Shown one piece after another: positions 24,112 to 30,404 of a DNA stretch of 34,263 nt; position 1 is the stretch's first letter; each line of letters starts with the position of its first letter. The stretch is from Vicinamibacteraceae bacterium (lineage in GTDB: Bacteria; Acidobacteriota; Thermoanaerobaculia; Multivoradales; Multivoraceae). The stretch covers positions 3,127 to 37,389 of the forward strand of contig JAAXHG010000184.1 in NCBI GenBank assembly GCA_012270995.1, read 5' to 3'. The notes under the pieces were generated by a model. It did no database searches and was not told the DNA's origin. It was given only the letters and a program-made list of their open reading frames with translations. Made by a program: the position numbers and the translations under genes.

Positions 24112-24893
24112 GTCTTGCTCCTGTTTCCGATCCACGAGAGGCGGGAGAATCGCTCTCGCCTGGAGATGCTGAGGATGAGGTTCTCGAGCCGGCCGGCGCC
24201 ATCTTCTCCCCCGGCGTCGGGAAGTTCGCGGAACTCCTCCCGGGAACAGGACAGGATCACCTTGCCGTCCCGGATGACGGCGATGTGGCTCGACACACGT
24301 TCGACGTAGTCGAGCATGTGGGAAGTGAGAAAGACGGCTGCTCCCTGCTCGGCCATCTGCTGCAGGATCGACATGACCGTCCTGGCGCTGAGGGCGTCCA
24401 TGCCCTCGAACGGCTCGTCGAGAAACAGGACCCGCGGTGCATGAAGGGTCGCCGCCGCCAGGCGGATCTTCTTCCGCATGCCGTGGGAGTAGGTCGTGAT
24501 GGGGCGCCTGGCGGCGTCCTGGAGGTCGAAGACGGCGAGCGCCTCGTCGGTTCGTTGCCCGGCGTCCTCGCGGCTCAGGCCATAGATGCGGGCGTACGAC
24601 AGCAGCAGCTCCTCGCCGGTCAGGCTCTCGAACATGACGCTGTGGTCAGGCACGATCCCGAGCTGCTGCTTGAGTTCCGTGTCGTTCACGTCGACCGGCC
24701 TGCCCAGCAGGTGGACCGTGCCTGCCGTGGGCTTCAGCACTCCGGTCAACATCGACCAGGTCGTCGTCTTGCCGGCCCCGTTGGGTCCGACGAAGCCCAG
24801 GATCTGCCCTTCCCGGACGTCGACATCGACACCATCGACAACGACGTTGCCGCCGTACGAGCGGGTCAGGTTCTCTGCCTTGATTACTTCCAT
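24108..24893 (-). CDS. ABC transporter ATP-binding protein
   Basis: A 261-residue ABC ATPase of the ABC-2 / drug-export type. Walker A is GPNGAGKTT (residues 36-44), the signature is a variant YSHGMRKK (SHGMR at 136-140 instead of LSGGQ), Walker B is VLFLDEPFEGMD (Glu160 catalytic) and the H-loop is LTSHML (His192). The usual Q-loop Gln appears to be replaced in VPDHSVMF (Asp83). It would power the membrane proteins encoded next to it. The ATG at 24893 has AAGGAAAA upstream and overlaps the end of the decayed permease gene by 10 bp, and its stop overlaps the YIP1 start. The frame stays open further upstream through the permease remnant; that part is not coding in this frame. Confidence 0.88.
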   Translation of the reverse strand: MEVIKAENLTRSYGGNVVVDGVDVDVREGQILGFVGPNGAGKTTTWSMLTGVLKPTAGTVHLLGRPVDVNDTELKQQLGIVPDHSVMFESLTGEELLLSYARIYGLSREDAGQRTDEALAVFDLQDAARRPITTYSHGMRKKIRLAAATLHAPRVLFLDEPFEGMDALSARTVMSILQQMAEQGAAVFLTSHMLDYVERVSSHIAVIRDGKVILSCSREEFRELPDAGGEDGAGRLENLILSISRRERFSRLSWIGNRSKT

Positions 24894-25833
24894 CCGTGAG
24901 TTTTCCTTGTGGTTGCAGGGGCGGTAGAGGTAGGGCAGGGGTCCAGTGGGAAGGGGTCGTTGAGCAGGAGTTCGCGGCCGCGGGCCTGGAGCACCCGTGT
25001 CTGCCTTCGTCGTGAGGCGTAGGCGATCACCGCCGCGAGGAGCAGTACAGCGACCGCTATGATCCCGGCCGTCAGCATCGTCACGCGCTGGCGTTCCAGG
25101 AGCGCCCAGAGCAGAAAGGAGAGGGCGCCCGGCAGGCCGACGAGGTGTACGGTGCCCACCGTGGCGCCGAGCCTGGCGCCGTCGGGGTCGTGCAGGAACC
25201 CTTCGTTGCGCTGGGGCCACCGAAGCTGAATCAGGCCGTACCTTGCCGCGGCCATGAGGAATCCCGCGAGCATCAGGCAGACGGCGACGGAGAAGAAGGG
25301 CAAGCCGAACCACTCAAGCGGCGTCAGTCCTAGGATGAACTCGATGACGAAGACCACGTTTATCGCACGGCCGGGTGCGCTGAAGAACCCCCGAACCGAG
25401 AACGGCAGCGGGAGGACTCCCGCCACACGTGGCAGGTCGGAGGTTGCTTTCCGATGCGGAGTTCGTTCAGAAAGATGGCGAAGAGAGCCGCCGGCCCCAC
25501 CGCGAAAGCCCCTGCGGTGGGAACCAGGACGAGGGACGTACCCAAGACCACCGCGAGAACCAGACGTGCCGGCTTCAGACGCAGGAGGCACTCGATCTCG
25601 ACCAGCGTCAGGACGCCCGTCGGAGTGAGACGCTTCCCCTTGCGGAGCAGCCTGGCCACCGGTAGGGCCCCGGAAGCCGCGCGCCGGTCGCCGCCAGGAC
25701 GTTCCAGATAGCTGCGGAGCAGGAGCCGGTTCTCCAGCGGCTGCTTGGCCCGCCGCACTGCGTCCGGCAACGCCAGCCGCGCGAGGGTCAGCAGCAGATC
25801 GGCCCGGCTACCGGGTTTGGCAAACGTCGCCAT
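24884..25833 (-). pseudogene. Decayed duplicate of the adjacent polytopic membrane gene (in-frame deletion plus frameshift)
   Basis: Residues 1-32 match the N-terminus of the intact neighbour at 25872-27521 (GSRADLLLTLARLALPDAVR versus GSRVDLLLTLARLALPDAVR). Then the sequence jumps from QP straight to LENRLLLR, which corresponds to residue 263 of the neighbour. So 230 codons (690 bp) are missing in frame, at about 25737/25738. Homology continues (LTPTGVLTLVEIECLLRLK, KQPPTCHVWRES) until about 25414, where roughly 7 bases are lost and the frame shifts. The remainder (LPLPFSVRGFF..., LQARGRELLLNDP) continues in another frame to a TAA at 24884-24886, overlapping the ABC ATPase start. The rest of the operon stays tightly spaced, so the remnant may still be transcribed. 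Sequencing error could explain the frameshift but not the deletion. Confidence 0.8.
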
Positions 25834-25871
25834 CGAGACCTTCGATCGTGCGTGGTTCCTGTAGCGCGCCC

Positions 25872-27521
25872 TCAGAGAATGGGCTGGTCAAAGCCCGTTT
25901 TCGTGTCGGGCGCGTGGTCGGACGTCGCCGGCAGAGCTTCGGGGGGGTCTGCCAATAGGAGTTCGCGTCCCCGGGAATCGAGCACGCGGGCTTGCCGTTT
26001 GCGAGCGGCGTATGCGGCCGCGGCGGCGAGGAGAAAAACCGCCGCCGCTATGAGCCCGGCGACGAGAGCGCTGAGACGTTCGCGCTCGCACAGGATGTAC
26101 AGAGTCGTCGAGAGGCCTGCCGGCATGAGAGTCAACTGGGGAGTCAAGAGGGAGGCGCCGAACTTCGCGCCGTTTGGGTCGTCGGTGGGCCCAGGGCTTC
26201 GTAGTGGCCAGTGGAGCTGGACCAGGCCGTACACGGCCGTGCCCAGGAGAACGCCGGAGAGAATCAGCAAGAACGCGACGAGGAAGAACTGCCACCCGAA
26301 CCAGTTGAACGACGTCAGACCAAGGACGAGCGGAAGAAGAAAGACGATCAGCATGCCAGGCGCGCGGCCGGTCGCGCGAAAGATCTGGGAGACGGGGAGG
26401 GGAAGGTTGAGCGATTCCCTCCATACGTGGCCGGTCGGTGGCTGCTTCTCCACTCGGAAGCCGTGAAGAGCCATTGTGCCGAGCCCGGCCAGACCGATCG
26501 TGAAACCCGGCAGGGCAGATACCCACACCAGGAAGAAAGCGACCATGGCGGCCAGAACCCTGCGTGCAGATTTGAGGCGCAACAGGCACTCGGCTTCGAG
26601 CAGCGTGAGGGCGCCCATGGGAGTCAGACGAGTCAAACCTCGCAGCATTCGCGCCAAGGGCACAACTCCCGTAGCCGCGCGGCCGTCACCACCGGGATGC
26701 TCGAGGCAGTCGCGGAGGAGGAGCCGCTTCTCCAGCAACGTCAGCAGACCGAGAACGGCGAACAGGCTGCCGAGTCTGACCAGATTCGGCGCCGACCAGC
26801 CCGGTTCGTGGGCGATGCCGGCAGCGAGGCCCGGGGGCGTGTAGCCGAGGCCGCCAAGTCCGGCTGAGTCTTCTATGGCCCGAGCGACTCCTTCGGAATC
26901 GAAGTCGCCAACGAAGGCCCATGCGCCGAAGAGGATGGCTGCCTGGCAGACAACCATGATCGTCAGGATGGCCAGGGTACCGAGAGCGCCTTCGGTCCAG
27001 TGGTCGGTCAGTAGGGACAGGATCGCGGCCAGACGGCCGAAGATCCATACCATGCACAGGATACCGAGCAGGATGATCGGGACTCCGGCGATTCCTCCCG
27101 ATCTCGCGGCGGTGAGATACGCGGCGACGGGACCGAGGACGGGGAGCCAGTAGCCGATCGTGCTGAGAGCGAAACGAAGCCGGTACAGGTCCCGAAAGCC
27201 CACCGGCAGGTGCAGGAGGTCCTGCAGATCGAGTAGCCACGTGACAGGTACTCGAAGCGCCACCTGGGCGAGCAGCGCGAGCACCGTCACGGAGCAGGCG
27301 ATCAGGCTCAGGAGATTCCTCCGCAAGGCGTCGCTCTCGATCGCGAAGATCGCCGGAAACAGCCCAAGGGTCGCAACAGTCGCGAACACCAGAAACAGGA
27401 GGCCGACGAGGATCGCCACCGCGACCGGCTGGTTGGCTCGCCGCACGGCATCCGGCAACGCCAGCCGCGCGAGTGTCAGCAGGAGGTCGACCCGGCTGCC
27501 CGGGCTCGTGAACATCGTCAT
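25872..27521 (-). CDS. Large polytopic membrane protein, probable ABC transporter permease
   Basis: A 549-residue protein with around a dozen hydrophobic segments spread along its length (for example VAVAILVGLLFLVFATVATL, APGMLIVFLLPLVLGL, ALVAGLIAAAVFLLAAAAAY). It ends in a short basic then acidic cytoplasmic tail (RKRQARVLDSRGRELLLADP). I do not recognise a named family. The assignment as permease rests on its operon with an ABC ATPase and a YIP1 protein. The N-terminal 32 residues and the C-terminal half are duplicated in the decayed copy 38 bp downstream. The ATG at 27521 has a modest AGGA upstream; a second ATG two codons in is possible. First gene of the transport operon. Confidence 0.65.
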   Translation of the reverse strand: MTMFTSPGSRVDLLLTLARLALPDAVRRANQPVAVAILVGLLFLVFATVATLGLFPAIFAIESDALRRNLLSLIACSVTVLALLAQVALRVPVTWLLDLQDLLHLPVGFRDLYRLRFALSTIGYWLPVLGPVAAYLTAARSGGIAGVPIILLGILCMVWIFGRLAAILSLLTDHWTEGALGTLAILTIMVVCQAAILFGAWAFVGDFDSEGVARAIEDSAGLGGLGYTPPGLAAGIAHEPGWSAPNLVRLGSLFAVLGLLTLLEKRLLLRDCLEHPGGDGRAATGVVPLARMLRGLTRLTPMGALTLLEAECLLRLKSARRVLAAMVAFFLVWVSALPGFTIGLAGLGTMALHGFRVEKQPPTGHVWRESLNLPLPVSQIFRATGRAPGMLIVFLLPLVLGLTSFNWFGWQFFLVAFLLILSGVLLGTAVYGLVQLHWPLRSPGPTDDPNGAKFGASLLTPQLTLMPAGLSTTLYILCERERLSALVAGLIAAAVFLLAAAAAYAARKRQARVLDSRGRELLLADPPEALPATSDHAPDTKTGFDQPIL

Positions 27522-27682
27522 TGAGTCCTGGGTGTCGCTCTAGCCGGCTTTGGGTGGGATTGGGCAGGCACCTGGACTGGTGGCGGGCCGAATCGGCCGC
27601 AACGCGCAGGACAAACGAGACCCCCCGCCGACTCTCCTGGCGAAGGGAGCGACCCTAGGCCCAGGGGCGATGGCTAGGTCCG

Positions 27683-27765
27683 GCAGGGGGTCCGGCTCGC
27701 AGGCCCACTGCGCCTCTGACGACCAACAGACGGACGCTACCCCGCGCCTGTAGCGTCCGTCAAAC
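27683..27765 (+). repeat. Dispersed ~82-bp repeat, copy B
   Basis: Partner of the copy at 22888-22969, in the same orientation about 4.8 kb away. It shares CCGGCTCGCAGGCCCACT (27692-27709), GACGACCAAC (27718-27727) and the CGTCAAAC end. It lies 162 bp upstream of the permease start and contains the hairpin at 27729-27761. Confidence 0.7.
27729..27761. other. Perfect 12-bp inverted repeat (hairpin) inside repeat copy B
   Basis: GACGGACGCTAC (27729-27740) and GTAGCGTCCGTC (27750-27761) are perfect reverse complements around a 9-nt loop. On the minus strand it lies between the peptide genes and the transport operon and could stop or attenuate transcription. There is no T-run after it, so it is not a standard intrinsic terminator. 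Confidence 0.6.
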
Positions 27766-27926
27766 ATGCTTGTCCTTTGTGCCGACAGAGACCAGGAAGA
27801 GTCCCGCGCGGGTGGCCTGCTGTTAGCTTTCATGGCTGTTGTCGATGGCGTGGAGACTCTGCATTGCGGAAACGAGAAGACTCGGCGTGACTATCCACTT
27901 CAGGGCCTCTCGGTGCCGCTACATCG

Positions 27927-28241
27927 TCAACAGGCGGCCATCGCGAATCCTAGGACGACGCCAGCCCCGATGAGAGCGGCGCCCCAGCCAACTGGGCCGC
28001 CAACTACGAGCACGATTGCGCCTGCGTGAAGCGAGCCGACGGCGGTACCAAGCGCTCCGAAGGCACACTCGGTCACGGTGAACTCACCTCCGAGGGTCTG
28101 CGCGGCTTCGACATCAGCGAGCGCGACGCGCTGCAACGTCTGGTCTTCCGCTGAGACTTGCGGTGGTTCCGATGGCGTCAGTCCGATCAGGACGGACAGA
28201 AGAGAGAGAGCTGGGACGAGCGTTGCTCTGGATAGGACCAT
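27927..28241 (-). CDS. Small exported bacteriocin-like precursor with double-glycine motif (peptide 1)
   Basis: A 104-residue precursor. Residues 1-31 look like a Sec signal (VLSRATLVPALSLLSVLIGL, possible cleavage after VSA). A linker follows that ends in LADVEAAQTLGG (residues 41-52); relative to the Gly-Gly this has Leu at -12 and Glu at -8, close to the LSxxELxxIxGG leader of class II bacteriocins. The 52 residues after it start EFTVTECAFG and are rich in Gly, Ala and Val with GxxxG-type spacing, ending in Cys104. The only two cysteines, Cys59 and Cys104, lie in this core. An ideal AGGAGG stands eight bases before the ATG. The core shares its start with peptide 2 next door. Predicted product of the nearby C39 peptidase; bioactivity is unproven. 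Confidence 0.72.
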   Translation of the reverse strand: MVLSRATLVPALSLLSVLIGLTPSEPPQVSAEDQTLQRVALADVEAAQTLGGEFTVTECAFGALGTAVGSLHAGAIVLVVGGPVGWGAALIGAGVVLGFAMAAC

Positions 28242-28322
28242 TTCCGGTTCCTCCTGTGAATTGGGTACGGTTGTCTGTGGGTTCGAGGTAGTGGTCAGTC
28301 TGGTGGGGCCCGCCTACTTGAG

Positions 28323-28595
28323 CTAGAGCACCACCATGCACACGGCACCACCGACTGCTAGTGCAACGCCTGGTATGCCGAGCAGCAGGGTAGAGGCGGC
28401 CAAGCCCCCGATGGCGAGCGGAATCCCGGCTCCAGTGCCGAAGGCACAGGCCGCTTCCACCCAGCCGGTTCCCCCGTACGCTGCGAGCTGTCGCTCGTCC
28501 AGCGGTTGCACCGGGGACAACTCGGACTGGCCCGCCAGGGCGGAGGTTCCAAGTAGTAGACCAAGAAGAACCAGGAGTGCAGTCTGTTTCATCAT
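28323..28595 (-). CDS. Small exported bacteriocin-like precursor with double-glycine motif (peptide 2)
   Basis: A 90-residue precursor. It has a clear Sec signal (MKQTALLVLLGLLLGTSALA, likely cleavage near residue 21) and a short linker ending in PLDERQLAAYGG (residues 31-42). This is a double-glycine leader-like motif, one residue shorter than the consensus between Leu and Gly-Gly. The 48-residue core starts TGWVEAACAFGTG and is Gly/Ala/Leu-rich, with two cysteines only (Cys50, Cys86). VxxxCAFG at the core start is shared with peptide 1, so the two may be partners of a two-peptide system. AAGGA precedes tandem ATGs at 28595 and 28592. It starts 18 bp after peptide 3 ends and ends 81 bp before peptide 1 starts. 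Confidence 0.72.
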   Translation of the reverse strand: MMKQTALLVLLGLLLGTSALAGQSELSPVQPLDERQLAAYGGTGWVEAACAFGTGAGIPLAIGGLAASTLLLGIPGVALAVGGAVCMVVL

Positions 28596-28613
28596 CTGTT
28601 CCTTTCTGCGGGT

Positions 28614-28928
28614 CTAGATCGGAAACGGCCAGGGGAAGGGAAGGCACTGGGTCGGGTCGAACGGTCCGGTGGTCGGTCCCAGCGGGATGAGAATGAAGAT
28701 CGGGCCGAACGGATCGTCGTCGCAGGGCCACGGTGCCGCCTGACTGATCTGCAGCGGGGCTTCGGATTGCGTTTCGAGGAACCCGAGCCCGGTGAGAGCC
28801 GGGGACCTCTCGAGAAGGTCCACCGGCAGTGTGGCCGGATCCATGGGGACGGTGGCCGTCGGAATCGCGGCGGCGGCGCCGGCGACGAGAATCAGCAGTA
28901 CGGTCAGCAGGGTTTTTCGCGTTTTCAT
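28614..28928 (-). CDS. Small exported proline-rich two-cysteine peptide (peptide 3)
   Basis: A 104-residue exported protein. The signal sequence is MKTRKTLLTVLLILVAGAAA. A neutral linker follows, then an unusual C-terminal 40 residues rich in Pro, Phe and Trp. This segment begins APWPCDDDPFG and ends DPTQCLPFPWPFPI, so its only two cysteines (Cys69, Cys95) bracket a Pro/Ile/Gly loop and could form a disulfide. There is no Gly-Gly motif, unlike peptides 1 and 2. AAGGA stands nine bases before the ATG. I do not recognise a family. Its place between the C39 peptidase and the two Gly-Gly peptides suggests a third peptide, an immunity or accessory factor, or an unrelated exported protein. Confidence 0.62.
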   Translation of the reverse strand: MKTRKTLLTVLLILVAGAAAAIPTATVPMDPATLPVDLLERSPALTGLGFLETQSEAPLQISQAAPWPCDDDPFGPIFILIPLGPTTGPFDPTQCLPFPWPFPI

Positions 28929-28998
28929 GTAGGGGCGTCCTTTCGGTGGTTTTCGGTTGGTTGTGTGGAATGGACGGATTCCGTATCCGTCCAGGGAA

Positions 28999-29550
28999 TC
29001 AGGGTGGGCCGCCGGCGAAGGCGAGGAGTACGCCGTCCCAGGAGCGTTCGAACGTGCGCGGGCTCATGCGCAGGCGGCCGAGGGACGGATCGTCGACGAC
29101 CAGCTCCGGTCCGGCGCTGCGGATGACGACGAAGTGATCGCCATGAACATGAGCGATCGCGGGCATCGGGATGTCGTGCAGCCGCTCCACCGGCAGGCGC
29201 AGGCCCTGGCCGGCGAGACCGCGCTCCGCCGCGGCTTTCTTGAGCGCCAGCATGCTGGTGCCGTCCGCGCCGGTGCCGGTGGAGAACTCGAGTTCGGCGA
29301 GAGAGATGCCGTTGATGCCGTGGTGCTCGAGGATCATCTTGAGCGCGGCCGGGCCGCAGTCGGAGCGCTTCTGTTGCCGAACCACCTGGCCGGGTGCCGG
29401 CGCCGCCGGGTCGAGGGAGGATGCCCAGGCGATGCGGTCCAGGGTGGGGCCGACGGCGCGGACGGCGACGGCTACCAGGCCGCCGGCGAGGATGAGCCCG
29501 GCAGCGGCCAGACTTCGATTGCGGGTCAGGCGCGACCGATCAGAGCGCAT
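28999..29550 (-). CDS. Stand-alone membrane-anchored C39 peptidase
   Basis: A 183-residue C39-type cysteine peptidase. A basic N-terminus (five Arg in residues 2-12) and one hydrophobic helix (about 14-33) predict an N-in anchor with the catalytic domain in the periplasm. The family motifs are complete: Gln59/Gln60 (oxyanion) before SDCGPAALKMILEHHG with Cys65, then HVHGDHFVVI with His139, and VVDDPSLG with Asp153/154. C39 domains normally cleave after Gly-Gly in bacteriocin leaders, and usually form the cytoplasmic N-terminus of an ABC exporter; here there is no ABC domain. The ATG at 29550 overlaps the thioredoxin-fold gene by 11 bp, with only a weak ribosome-binding site, suggesting coupling. 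Peptides 1 and 2 just downstream carry fitting Gly-Gly motifs. Confidence 0.82.
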   Translation of the reverse strand: MRSDRSRLTRNRSLAAAGLILAGGLVAVAVRAVGPTLDRIAWASSLDPAAPAPGQVVRQQKRSDCGPAALKMILEHHGINGISLAELEFSTGTGADGTSMLALKKAAAERGLAGQGLRLPVERLHDIPMPAIAHVHGDHFVVIRSAGPELVVDDPSLGRLRMSPRTFERSWDGVLLAFAGGPP

Positions 29551-30046
29551 CGGCTTGGAATCCCAGAAAGGAGCGCCAGGCGGCCTCGGGCCGTTCGCCA
29601 GTCGTGACAGCCAGGACCCGGGAGCGTTCGTCCACCAGAAACACGAGTGGTACGTGGATGACGCCGAAACGCTTCGACAGCGAGGCGTCCGGGTCGGCGA
29701 TGGAGTACAGGCCGGCTGTGCCCTTCAGTCCGGTCGATTCGGCGTCCGCGACGACGGCGATCAGGTCGAAATCGCCTTCGCCGCTTGCCGCGAGTCGTCG
29801 CAGAGCGACGATCGTGCGGTCGCAGTTGCCGCAGCCGGCTCTGGCGAAGGTGACGACCCGAAGCCGGCCGGGGGAGGCCGGGAGGGACTCGCCGTCGGTG
29901 AGACCCGGCAGGCCGGGGAACACCACACCGACTTCGGGTCGCTGAGAACGTCTCGCTTCGAGGTTCGACTCGAACCAGATCAGGCCGCTCAGGGGGCCGA
30001 GGACGGCCAGAGTCACGACCGCGATGGCGACGTGCCGGCGGTTCAT
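29540..30046 (-). CDS. Membrane-anchored thioredoxin-fold protein (TlpA/AhpC-TSA-like)
   Basis: A 168-residue protein with an N-terminal anchor (RRHVAIAVVTLAVLGPLSGL) and a thioredoxin-like domain in the predicted periplasm. The redox motif is CGNC (residues 72-75) in VVTFARAGCGNCDRTI, with the cis-Pro loop VIHVPLVFLVD (Pro133). Other blocks fit TlpA/redoxin proteins (DLIAVVAD, SLSKRFGV). It could form, reduce or isomerise disulfides outside the cytoplasm. All three small peptides in the same cluster have exactly two cysteines, which makes them candidate substrates. The ATG at 30046 has AGGGG upstream and overlaps the stop of a small upstream ORF by 4 bases. The frame is open for 94 more codons upstream, but that part is unlike a protein. 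Confidence 0.78.
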   Translation of the reverse strand: MNRRHVAIAVVTLAVLGPLSGLIWFESNLEARRSQRPEVGVVFPGLPGLTDGESLPASPGRLRVVTFARAGCGNCDRTIVALRRLAASGEGDFDLIAVVADAESTGLKGTAGLYSIADPDASLSKRFGVIHVPLVFLVDERSRVLAVTTGERPEAAWRSFLGFQADAL

Positions 30047-30273
30047 GGCCTGCGCCCCTGGCGGCCGTCGTGCCGCACATGGCGTCGGGTGGAGGGGCCG
30101 GGGTGCGAACGGAAGCGCAGCATGGAGATCAGCGGCCCCGAGTGGGAGCCGAGCATCCGCACCGCGTGCGCCAGGTGCGCTTCGAGGGTCCGCGGGGGAG
30201 GATCCGCGAGTCGGAGTCGCGGGGTCTCCCGGGGTGAGGTCCGCGAGTCGTGAGTGAGGTTCGGGGGCGTCAT
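30043..30273 (-). CDS. Possible small basic protein leading the peptide operon
   Basis: A 76-codon frame (MTPPNLTHDSRTSPRE..., ending GRQGRRP) whose TGA overlaps the ATG of the thioredoxin-fold gene (ATGA). About 86% of its codons end in G or C, as in the real genes here. It is rich in Arg, His and Pro, has no signal peptide or membrane helix, and matches no family I know. The ribosome-binding site is weak (CTGGAAACACG before the ATG). It could be a true small regulator or leader gene, or chance coding-like sequence in a 5' leader. Confidence 0.4.
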   Translation of the reverse strand: MTPPNLTHDSRTSPRETPRLRLADPPPRTLEAHLAHAVRMLGSHSGPLISMLRFRSHPGPSTRRHVRHDGRQGRRP

Positions 30274-30344
30274 CGTGTTTCCAGGGGCGTCTTGAGTAGC
30301 CCGCTGCCGGTTCAGCAGCGGCGTTCATTGACTAAGACGCAAAA

Positions 30345-30378
30345 GGCCCTCGGAACCCGGATTCGGGTTCCGAGGGCC
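30345..30378 (-). terminator. Intrinsic terminator of the SNF2 helicase gene
   Basis: GGCCCTCGGAACCCG (30345-30359) and CGGGTTCCGAGGGCC (30364-30378) are perfect 15-bp complements around the 4-nt loop GATT. On the minus strand the stem is followed directly by TTTTGCG. It lies 27 bp beyond the helicase stop and is a textbook rho-independent terminator. It also separates the helicase from the peptide operon, which must have its own promoter between about 30274 and 30344. Confidence 0.88.
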
Positions 30379-30404
30379 CTACCTGGGGGCCGGGGTGCCC
30401 GGCC

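Larger units (their letters stand above)
27522..27926. other. 405-bp gap between the peptide cluster and the transport operon
   Basis: It lies downstream of the last small-peptide gene and upstream of the permease gene, all on the minus strand. It holds copy B of the dispersed repeat with a perfect 12-bp hairpin, and no gene I can support. The permease operon promoter probably lies between about 27522 and 27680, but I see no clear boxes. Confidence 0.5.

Noticed and set aside
25400..25430. Programmed ribosomal frameshift in the shortened permease copy
   Set aside because: No slippery heptamer or stimulatory structure is apparent, and the copy also carries a 690-bp deletion, so decay explains it better.
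27729..27761. Integron attC-like site
   Set aside because: The hairpin is long and perfect rather than bulged, the flanking bases do not fit the RYYYAAC/GTTRRRY core sites, and no integron integrase or cassette array is seen.
28114..28731. A 205-codon minus-strand frame crossing peptides 1, 2 and 3
   Set aside because: The three shorter frames each have a ribosome-binding site, a signal peptide and sensible composition; the long frame has none of these.
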